Origin: Leguminivora glycinivorella
Lineage: Eukaryota; Arthropoda; Insecta; Lepidoptera; Tortricidae
DNA length: 64,000 nt
Assembly: GCF_023078275.1 (NCBI RefSeq)
Contig: NC_062979.1
Coordinates: forward strand, 9,864,502-9,928,501
Direction of reading: 5' to 3'
Position numbers and translations under genes: made by a program. Every line of letters begins with the position of its first letter. Position 1 is the first letter of the stretch. Of the stretch, positions 35,501 to 47,500 are shown one piece after another. The notes beneath the pieces were generated by a model that was given only the letters and a program-made list of their open reading frames with translations, searched no databases and was not told the DNA's origin.

Positions 35501-38500
35501 ACGTCGACGTAGTTGACGGACTAATTTCCACCATAATGTTAACACATGATCAGTTTGTTTACTTGTGTAAATGTATTTAAATACCGGTTTACATAACAAA
35601 AATAGATGACGCATACGGCGCCACTTGTCGAGAATTTCGAGATAAGTTGATTCTCAAATGCGCACTCTAATCAAATTGGTTAAGGTCATCTTCTCAACTA
35701 AATATTTCAGTCGATTCTTTTTCGTCGACTTTATTGACTAAGCGAGAAGATTCTGATCGAAATATGTGCTTTATGTACCTAGCAGTGGCGTAGCGTCGAT
35801 ACAACTCGATTCCCAATGGGTTCCCTAAAATTCTGCAATACAAAACAGATCCCTAAAACCCCTCCGGCTTTACCAACAAAAAATGTCACGCGTCGCCACT
35901 GGTACCTAGTTATTGATTTCAACAATTAAAAAGTAAATCTCACTCCATCGTAGGCCACGTCTTTGCCTTTGGCTAGTCTGTGGCCAAGAGTAAGCCCTTT
36001 TATAATTAAAAAAAAAGTTTCGGCAGTTTTCACTTGTTCAGTTAGCCACTAGCCAGTCACAATTTTTATAAAAAAAAAATCTCAAGATGTTTTCTGTTCA
36101 GTGTTGCTGTCTCAAATGGGTCGGGCAAGTCTTATTACAAAGACGTAAGGTTTACAAATCAAATCGAGGTAATGAACGCGTATAATGGTTGTAACATCCA
36201 TAGCTATAGCACAGTATAATAAAGATTACTATCGTACAGTATGGCCACTCCCGCTTCCCGCTGAAAGTGCCGCCCACCCCCTCTCGGTTACCTCGCAATT
36301 ACCGCCTGTCAAAAACGCGAACAGTCGACCTATCATATTTCACTCATACAAGCATTGTACGCGTTCACCTACACGAACTTAGACTGTGTGCTAGGAACGC
36401 GCCTCTTTCATATATTTGATCGCCATTGTCCGAGGTGTGGATAGTGTAAAATTGATAAATCCATCTTTATACAACTATTTCCGGTGACAAGATTGTCACT
36501 AAACTCCTCATTCAGGACAGAGATGGGCAAAATGTAATCGACTAACGATTAACGATTAAAATTACAAGATTTAATTGCGACTGACGATTGAAAACCACGA
36601 ATGATCAATCTTAGTTGTATAGAGCGCGACTAATTTAGTTGCAACTAAATTAGTTGCAGATTGATTTCGGACAACTAAATTTTGTAATCGACTAATTAGT
36701 TAGACTTATTTCTCGCAACTAATGTTGACAGACTGATTAGGACATCTTAACGAATGTTTAAACATATCATCATGTATTACCTACTTAAGAAATTTTAACC
36801 ATTTCTAAGGAGTTAGATCGGTGTTCTAACTATTATTTTGCTACTACAGTCACTTTGAAACTGGATTAAATTTCTCTTATCTAAGGGTAAATAAAAAATG
36901 GGTACTTTGTTTAGTGCATTAGTAAAATAACATTAAAAAAACACAATATATAAATCAAACTTTGTAATATATTGATTTAAACTAACACGATCTTCACTCA
37001 TATTATTAAATTAAAACGGGACTTAATCGCGTAAAACTTACATTTTATATTTAACCCGACGTTTCGGACATGACATTACGTCCGTGGTCACGGGTAGACT
37101 GGCTGGGAGTTGTATCAACATCTTCTAGCTGTACGAGTTTTTCGAACTACCCGCACTTGATTGTCATCAGTCACTTTTACGCTAGGGTTGCCACTCTGCC
37201 TACATACAACACTCACGACATCCGATGGTATGAGACGGGAAGTTTTCTCACGTTTACACTTGCTAATCACTGGATTCCACGAAGATGAAATCCCTTGCCC
37301 TTCATTTTGATTGAAATTACCGGCAACCAAGACGAAAGCCTGCGAAGAAGCATCCGAATGTTGCAAGACGACCGGCATTTGACTAATTAGAAATTATTGC
37401 ATTTTCAACTAAATCTTTACTAGTAAACAACTGATAAGACAGATGAGTAAAGTAGCTGTCCCTTTCTTTCATACATTGTTCTCTTTCTATTTTTTTACCT
37501 GTACTCCTTTTTCTTAAACCCTTATCAAGATTTGCCATGCTTACGTAGAGCCAGTTATAACAAGTAATAACCGTCCAGTGTTTATTTTTTTATTATTTCT
37601 GTACATATATTTCCGTAATAAGCATCTAGAATCTAAAATGATTCATAAAAACATGTTCAATAACGAGTATGTAATATAATATGACCTAGAAATCTCAAAC
37701 CACCTATATTGCGATCCAATATAGCAATAATAAATAAAAGTACCCGGTTGACTGGTTTAAATACATTTCAAAAAAAAAAAAAATTGTTTGATTTATTTTT
37801 TGAATAATTCTATAACCGTAAGAGTTAAGTCGCTAGTTTTTTAGAGCAATTCATTGTATTTGACCTAACCTTCCCTTAAAATTAACGGAATTCAATAAAA
37901 ACATGGTGTATAGTATATACCAAATATCGTGAAATTCGTTGTTGCCATTATATAAATTTGAATGTAGAATGCCGCAAGGAAGATGAACAATAATTAACGC
38001 TGAGAGTTCTTTACATTACAAAGAGGTTTAAATATTTTAATGACAACAAAATAGTGCGCGTAGATAATAGATAAACAATATGCAGATGTTTGATTCAATA
38101 GAACGTGTTATTTTTAGAAGATGCGTCGGCCCTTGCACCAAAATGAAATTATTTCCAGGTAAGTAGGATTAGTCATTTAGCCCAATGTTTTGTCACCACG
38201 TGCCACTAAAAAGAGTTTTACTATCGACAGAGACAGCAAAATACTGGTAATTTCTATGTCTAAGATTTACTCAGTATCGTATAATTCAAAGTATTAACAT
38301 TGCAATAACATACTTAATTGTTTTGTTTGCTACTTGTGAACACTGCAGTTTTTCGCTATACCCAAACCAACATAGTTACAACATACGAGTACCTCCAATG
38401 TTATATACATACCTACTTGTAGTTACAAATAAGATATAAATGCAAAAACGGCCGACTGTGTAGTTTTAATGATTTATTCGTGGAATTTAGTCGATTGAAA

Positions 38501-41500
38501 CTAAAACTAATTTAGTTGTTAGTCGAACATTCCCACAACTAATTAAATCGCAACTAAATCAATCGCGATTGAATAATGACGATTGATATTTTTAGTCGAT
38601 TGATTAGTTAACTAAAAAATCAATCGATTGATGCCCATCTCTGATTCAGGATTAGATACCAAGATAAGACAAAGATTTGTACTAGTTTGTTATTTATCAT
38701 CTTCATGGTCAAATAAATTATTCAATTGTTATTGTCTTGGCACAATAGGCATAACATATAGTCGATGGACTGAAATTACTGGCAGGTAGTGCATGCAATA
38801 TCTTATTATGTCTGATCGCATAGATGTCAAACCACACACATTGTTAGGCAATTTACGAGGCAATTCCTTCGCACGGTCAAATAACCAATGTAAATGTGCT
38901 GTGCCTTGTCCGAGACACCACGCTCTGCCGACGCAAATTGTGCGCTGCCTTAATATGAAGTAGGTGTTACCCTTTATATTATCAAAAAATATTTTTAATG
39001 ATAATAACTATGACTTTGTTAACAGGCTGGGAGCAAGCCCAAACGGTATAGAAGACGTGAAAAACCATGAATTCTTTGCAAGTATAGACTGGGATGCTCT
39101 GTTGAAGAAAGAGGTTAGTTAAAATAGGTCTATTTTATGTTATTGACAGTTTGTAAGTCGCCCTATTTGTAAGTGCGATATGGACGCACCGATGCGATAA
39201 AGTTTTTCTATCTATATTATGCTACGCCCGCAGATGTCGCAACTAAGGTCTGGATAGTAATGACTAGATACCCCCCATCGGGCGACGTTAATGTGGGCTG
39301 TCCTTAAATTACTCGTTCGAGGAGCGGATTTAAAAGTTAAAATTGTTTTCTAGGTAATCCCACCATTCAGACCAGCCGTATCGCGGGCCGACGACGCGTT
39401 TTACTTCGACTCTGAGTTCACTTGTCGCACGCCGAGAGATTCCCCCGGGGTGCCCGCCTCCGCCAACGCTCACGAACTTTTCAGGTAATTCATCTGTTTG
39501 TTTGCCATTTAATACTAATTTTAACAGCTATACACTTCGAAGTACCTTGAGTGATTGAATAGTGTGGAAGGTGTAAAGAAGGCTAGGCAACTTTGACAGC
39601 TAAAGTGGGGGTTGCTGAATCGCAGGCTACGGCATGAAGTAATTGAAGTATGTATTGAAAAACATCCTTATTTCTATGTCAATATTTAACAGAGGCGTGT
39701 TATTACAACGCTAGGCGTGTTACTCATATCTTCGTCTATCAATGAAAAGAAAATTATAGTAAGTATGTATGGAATGCATATAGACTTACTGCGTTTTAAC
39801 TTTGAGGAACAGCGTGAGATACGAAATTTTTTAAAAGTAGTGACGATATGTATTTGTTTCGTCACCACTTTATCACGATCGTCAATTCGTCACTAAACAA
39901 TCGCAAATAGGATACTTCTGCCTTACCTTAAGACAATTTTGGTGAAATTATACAACTTTGCTGTGTCCAATGACTGTTATTTACAAGGTCATTAGGTTGT
40001 TTTTCCAAGTGAAGTCATAGATCGTGAAGGGTTTATCATATATTATTTTCATCTGGAAAGTCCGTCATCCGTCAAACATGTTATTTCCGCTCCATCAAGA
40101 AAATACTATCATTGCAATCTTATCAGTTATCACCGAGCCTGGTTCAACGATAACTCGATACGGTTACCTAATATATGGTGAATGCATATAAGTACATAAT
40201 ATTTGTGGAGCTTGTTCGTTAATTTTCCTAAAATATACGTTTCCTTCTGGAGAAGTTAAATGAGTAGGTACGTACGTAAGAAACATTAGTAGGAAACAAA
40301 CAAGGAAATGAGCTCGCAACCTAATCTTATTTGCCTTATTAACTTACTCCATAGTTCTTACGAAAAAATATTTTTAGAAAGAGGGTGACGCCTTGAATCA
40401 TTTAGCGAGAAACTATGAGAATTGAGTTTAGGCGTCCATCGCACGCATCAAACGCATCGCATAAAATTTTAGTATCCTTAATATAGAAAGTGATACAAGT
40501 GCGTTCATACTTTCATAGATAGGTACGCACTACTTATCGCATTATCTGTGGACGCAATTCGATGCGCTATGGATGGACACATACCTTTCGGCCCCGTCGA
40601 GTGGGAAGGGTTGGATTGGCAAGTATTCTAGCGCATGGAAGTGCCTACAATAGTGTAATAAGTGCAATAAGTAGGTATAAAATTGATCAATAATCTCTTC
40701 AAGTACCTACCTCAACTGTTATTAAAATGCAATATCTGGGCGACTGAGGTCGCTCGGTTCTATTCTATTATATCACGTCTTTAGATGAAAAAACTCTTAT
40801 AAAAAAAAATTCTGGCCGGGATTCGAACCCCTCACACCTGCGATGTGCCTGCGAACATTAGACCGACGTCTTACGACTGAGCTACGCGCACCCGACGCGC
40901 GGGTGGCGAAATTAACGACCATATTTTTCGTTGACTAACGCGAAAGAAAAACACATGAAAACACGAAAATTCGCGTTTTCCGGGATCTAAGGCTAAGCTA
41001 GATCGATTTTTCACCCCCGAAAACCCCCACATAACAAATTTCAGCGAAATCGTTAGAGCGGTTTCCGAGATCGTCGGTATATATAAATAAATAAATAAAT
41101 ATACAAGAATTGCTCGTTTAAAGGTATAAGATTCCGGTTCGACGGATCACGTACATTATACAAATCTTGTTTCATATTAATAAAACAACGTACAAATCGT
41201 CCACAACAACAAACATACAGATTAACATATTAAGTGCCTGCGTGCGTGTGTCAATTCCGCAGGGAGCAATGATATGTCTATCAGGAAAATTACTTAACAA
41301 AATCCTAATCTGCGTATTCGACTCGAATTTGGACAGTAATTATTTGAATATTTGCCAATTTATAATATAAGAAGCTGGATTTTTAACAAACGGAAAAATT
41401 CAAAGATTAAAGGAATGTCTCTTCTAAGTTGGACGTTAACCGTGCGTGCCCATATCCTCGCGATGTTAATTAGTGTTTGCACACATTTTTACAAAGCGAG

Positions 41501-44500
41501 TAGCTAAATATCAAATGATCAGGGTTCGAAAATATCCGATATTTATAATAAATATCAAAATATCGGATATTTATTATATATATCGGATATATATCAACTT
41601 CGATATATATCCATTTTGTATGGAAGGCATATTATTATTTTGTTGCATTATTTATGAATACAACTTTAGATCAGGAAAATTCTACTAAGAAACATAACAT
41701 TTAGTAGAAAAACAGTAACAAACACAAAAAAGTATATTTTTGACTATGTTACATTTTTTAAAACCATGTTTGTATTGCAATATTTATAAACAAACTAGCT
41801 TTTACCCGCGGCTTCGCCCGCGTAATAAAAGTATTCATTAAGATTTTCATTTGGATCCGTAGGGACCGTAGGTTTCTCTGTAGGTATATTTATCTGCGAT
41901 TATTTCGATTGCACATAATACTTTTGCTTGCAATGATTGTAGAAATATTACACATCGACCACAGCGTAGGTAATTCTATATACGCTGGGGAAACCTTTAT
42001 AAACATCCCACATAGCCCGTATTTCGACACTATAATCGGTGGGTAAAAAGTACTTTTTTCTATTATCCCTTACAATTTTTTACATTTTGCTTATACTTAT
42101 CATATTATCCGTATCCGTATCCGTATCGCTATCGCTATCACTATCGCTATCGCTATCGCTATCGCTATCGCTATCGCTATCGCTATCCCTATCGCTATCC
42201 CTATCGCTATCCCTATCGCTTTCCCTATCGCTATCCCTATCGCTATCCCTATCCCTATCCCTATCCCTATCCCTTATCAAGATGTTTAATGATATAACAC
42301 TTTAAGTTCTCGCGCTTTGTACACATATTTAAAGTCACATACAGGTCGAACGCGATTAATTAACATTATTTTTACCTTTTTTCCCAACGTTTCGGCCAGG
42401 TTGCACTGGCCGTGGTCGCGGAAGACTGACGTCCCAGCAAAATGTCACCGGAGATGTAAACAACACAAAACTACCCGATATTAATTTATATAAATGTGCG
42501 GGGTAGACAAATAAATATAATCTACCCGCTTTTAGTTAATGTTTATTTCCCATTTAAAGGTAAAAACGCGACCTGTATGTGACTTTAAATATATGTTTAA
42601 TGATTTCTTATCAAGTGCTAAAATATAAAGTTTCATGGTTTTATCATTTAAAATTAAGAAATCCCATACAAACTTTCAACCTCTTTTTCAACCCCTTCAT
42701 CCCTTTTTTTCGAAATAAAAAGTAGCCTATGTTCTGTCTCAGGGTCTAAAGATTGTCTGTTCCAAATTTCATCAAAATCGGTTGCGTGGTTTAAGCGGGA
42801 AAGCGTAACAGACAGACAGACAGAGTTACTTTCGCATTTATAATATTAGTATTATATTATAGTATTAAGTATTATAGTATTATAATATTAGTATGGAAGT
42901 ATGGATGGATGATAAATATCGGATATTTATATCCATTGATATATATCGTCGAACCCTGCAAATGATATACGTTGTGCACTTTTAGTGCCTTATATAGGGA
43001 AATGCATGTAACAAAAAGCGCCTATCACAAAGAACCCGAAACTGAATGTGATACTTATTGCATTGGTATGGTATAGTCAGCCAAGAAAGTGGTTTATCAC
43101 TTTTCGACTGTATTTCAAACACTAACCTAATAACCTAACCACTTTTTTGGCTGAATGTACGAATCAGTGCTTCAACTCGCAACCCCTCTCTTCATCTATC
43201 TCGCGGCGACATACTCTCGCGGCCATCATGTGCTAGGCCTACTGATTGAAAGTTGCTCCCTTTAATTATATGCCACTGGCTCTTCTGTATGCAACGACAT
43301 TGTATTAAATATGTTTTTTTTTCGTTTCAGGGGTTTCAGCTTCGTAGCCCCTTGCCTACTCGACGATGACAATAATAAAACCGTCACGAACACAACGCAG
43401 AACAATGTCGTTCAAAACAATAAAACTTCCACTGAGGAGTTTTTGGCGGGCTTCGTTAATAGGAACAACTTCTTTGATGAATACCGGTAAGTGTTCGAAT
43501 TTAGCTTTCAAGGTTAATTAAAAAAGAAAGTTTAATTTTCGTGTAAATATGTTTTGCAATTGGAGACTCTTTCTGCGTATCGAATATCGCGCGAGTGTGG
43601 AGAGCGCTTAATTGACGTTTGGACATTATTTGACAGAGTACTTTCGCATCACTAAGAAATTCATCATTCAGAGACAATTTCAATATGGCGGTTTGTTTAC
43701 ATTGTTTGGAAGTTCCATTGACGGCGACTTTATATAAAGCTTTGAACTCATGCGATCACGAACGAACGTGATGTAGGGAAAATGACATAACGCTCCGGTA
43801 GGCGCATTGACATTTTTTATACATTCTGTGATCGCATGCGTTTATTGGGGCTTTTACGGACAGAACAACCGAATCCAAGTAAGGATTTTAAATCGTTGTA
43901 GCTTTCATAGGTCACTTAAATATTTCAAATGTGGTATCCTAACTATATTTACAGCTTTGTTTTGGAGAAAAACGACACCTTTTATTGTGTACCTGTGTTG
44001 ATGCTCGCTTTATTTTTTTTAAAAGAAGGTGCCTAAATATTTTTGTTACATTTATGTTTTCAGGTTAATGGGTGAATTAGGCACTGGATCGTTTTCAGTG
44101 GTCCGTCTCTGTGAACACAAAGCCTCACGAGTGCAATATGCTGTTAAAATTATGGACAAGATGCAATATGATCCGCGTGAAGAAATTGAAATTTTATTAA
44201 GGTTTGTTGTATTTGACATACAGATGTTGTGCAGCTTTTTCTCCGATATTTTTCGGAAACGTACGAACGTGTCATGCTATTTCAGTCAGTCTCAGTGCAA
44301 GAATAGAATAGAATACATTTGTACTTATGACTTGCCATAGAAGAACTCATCAAAATCATATAAATAGGTCATTTGCAAGAATACAGTCAAGTTGATGTTA
44401 TCAAACAAATGGAAAGTACAGTGTATTCAACAATTCAGCCAGCTAAAGGCCATGCAAAATCTTACATAGAAAACTAGTTTCTTACAGCATTTCCTATAAC

Positions 44501-47500
44501 TATAACTATGACTATCATGCAGCATGCTCATCCTACAACTACTTATTTTTAATTAATACATGTGTGGATTGTGCGATTTGTGCGGCATATAGTTTAAATA
44601 TTGGGTTGGCACAAAAGTAATGAGACACTTGGTTTACGTTTTATATTTTTTACTATTATTACAATACAAAAAGCTTAGTCGATGATGTAATCACCATTAG
44701 CATCTATGACTTCTTGCCAACGATCCGGCAAAGTTTGGATGCCTTTCGCCCAGAACTCTGATGGCTGTGCCTCGAAAAAGTTGTTCAACTCCACCTGTAC
44801 ATCATGGAAATCATTGAATTGTTTACCCCGCAAATGTCGTTTCAGGGCTCTAAACAAATGAAAGTCTGATGGTGCGAGGTCTGGAGAATAAGGTGGGTGG
44901 GGTATCGTCTCCCAGCCCAAGTTCTGCAGCTGTTGGCGAACGGTAGATGCGACATGAGGTCGAGCGTTATCATGTAGTAAAATTACAGTGGCTCGTCTTC
45001 GTCGTTTTTTCTTGATAGCAGAAGATAGTTCGGTGAGCTGTGTTGAATATTTGTTAGCGTTTACAGTTTCATTGTGTAATAGTTCATGAAACTTATTTTA
45101 TAGAGTAAAAGCATTTTACACCAAAACATCTAATAAATATTTCCTAAATAGCGGCATTTAAAAGCATTTTACACCAAAACGTCTAATAAATATTTCCTAA
45201 ATAGCGGCATTTCAGATTCTCTTATTGTAAAGTTTAGGCGCCATCCCATAAACACTCTTTGCACGCAAGGCTGTTTTAGATTGCTGATATGCAATTTTGT
45301 GTTGCTGCCGCGCACTATTGTAAACAGGAAATTGATTTATATTTAACATGTATACATTACTATTTCAAAAATATATAAACACGAGTTAATATTTTCAAAT
45401 TTATAAAATATATTGATGATATATTGGTAAAGCAAAATGCGTACTTAGGAATATGCCCGTTTATTTTACCTTAATATGTGCAACTAGTATTATTATAAAA
45501 CAAAGCGCGTTCATACTACGTAATCGATATCGCTGACTGTGCCCAATCCGCCCCGCGTGACTGTCCTGAGCGTCATACATTAGGTGGGCACACATAGGAA
45601 TGATTCACAATAACGCAACACTTCCCCTTTGTGCTTGGAGACCAAATTTCAGCAAAGGGAATTAAATACATTCTAAATGCCAAGGTTGTCTCGGAATTGA
45701 AAGATTCAAATTTAAAAATGTTACTTATAACCTTTACACCAACAGATACAGCCAACATCCACACATAATAACCCTCCGCGGCGTCTATGAGGAAGGCGCT
45801 CGCATCCTCGCCGTGACCGAACTATGCCGGGGCGGAGAACTGCTCGAGCACATCACACAGCGGCGCTACCTGCCCGAGCACGAGTGCGCGCCCATCCTGC
45901 GCAACGTGCTGCACGCCGTGCACTACCTGCACAGGCACACCGTGGTGCACAGGTGGGTCACGACACCGAATTATGCCGGGGCGGAGAACTACTCGAGCAC
46001 GTCACACAGCGGCGCTACCTGCCCGAGCACGAGTGCGCGCCCATCCTGCGCAACGTGCTGCACGCCGTGCACTACCTGCACAGGCACACCGTGGTGCACA
46101 GGTGGGTCACGACACCGAACTATGCCGGGGCGGAGAACTACTCGAGCACGTCACACAGCGGCGCTACCTGCCCGAGCACGAGTATATTATAAATCCAATG
46201 CCATCCAAAGCGGAATCGAAACGAAGAATTTTATCTACTTCGTAAGTTCGTAGTAGAAAAATTGAGGAATCGCTGTCCAATTCTTAAGTAAGGAATGAAG
46301 ATCTGAGGATTAACCCAGCAGGTGAAAATGTAATTGAAAAGGGTATAGCCGGGTAACCATAGTGAAACTGCCCTAAGCGAAAAAACTGATTTCCTTTTAC
46401 TGGATTGTATACCTATGTATATGTAGTGCTTTCACCAAATATCAGGCCTCAAATGTATTAGATTTAAAAAAAAAATGCAAAAAAAGGAAAAACATTTTTA
46501 TTTTATTTTAGTCAAAGTACCTACTTATCCGATTTCTTTGTAATTTGGATATGTTGTATATACAATTAAGGTCAATTTCTAAAAAAAAAATTATTGCGTT
46601 ATGTCATAAAAAAAAAAAGAAAAAAAATTGAGTTGAAAATTAAAAAAAAAGAAAAGTAATACTTGCGAGATAGCGACAGTTACCAAATTTACATATTTTA
46701 TGTATAATTTAATAATGTTTAACATATATTTTTTTCAAAAATAAAAATCGGGATTAACAGTGTGAAAAAATCGGATTTGTGACATCCCATACATTGTTTT
46801 CATCCAAAATAACTTGTACGTGATTCCACTAGAACGTTTTATTCCCAACGTATTTTGAATTTAGAACGCGAGTAATATAATTAAACTGAGAGCGAACCAT
46901 AAACTCCTTGGCTGTATGCGGCTGATGGGCGTACGGCATTCGATTGAGTAAAAAAAATAAAAGTCGGGAACCATTGAGGTATAATGTACTAAAGTAAAAT
47001 CCATAATCCTACGGACCAAATTGACAAGTAAGTGTGAACGAATGTTGCCACAGTTTGGCCAGTGTCGTTCTTATCGATATTAAAATTATTATTACATCGT
47101 AGATTTAAGGTGCACCCAGACGGGACAATTAAATTGGCAATTTGATCGGCTAATCAATATACCAACTTTTTCTGTGATTTCGACATATCAAAAGGTCTGT
47201 AGGCCTGTAGATTAGAGATATTTTTTTTTATTTCGAAGCAGCAATAATATTATTCGAAAATTATATAGATATTTATGATATACTTGCCATAGCGTGACAG
47301 ATAATTTATTATCGTCGGACATGGTATTTTATTTTTTACCTACAGGCTCGGAAACTTTTTTATGTTTTAAAACTAGTGGGTAAAAATGCATGGTATCCAT
47401 CCACTACCTCGAAGATACATAGAACAAACCAAATGTGTACCTCTTATTTGAAACTCATATACTTATTCTTGATTTAAACTTGTCTGTTATATGTACTTTA

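Larger units (their letters stand above)
41520..42958. mobile_element. Non-autonomous hAT-type element (family K) with nested insertions
   Basis: 1439 bp, ends CAGGGTTCGA/TCGAACCCTG and exact 8-bp duplication CAAATGAT (41512-41519, 42959-42966). Subterminal 'aatatcggatatttat' palindromes repeat on both sides. Inside lie a family G SINE-like element (about 41800 to 42870), a hexanucleotide array and an inverted-repeat element. In Rsk intron 7. Confidence 0.85.

Noticed and set aside
42039..42305. Long Ser-Leu repeat protein and opposite Asp-Ser repeat protein
   Set aside because: They are translations of a hexanucleotide microsatellite.
45107..45222. CRISPR-like repeat array
   Set aside because: Only two direct copies and no spacers; the organism is an insect.
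45813..46253. 146-codon frame running through exon 10 and its copies
   Set aside because: It reads through the exon donor. The 149-bp unit shifts the frame at each copy, so it does not give a kinase product.
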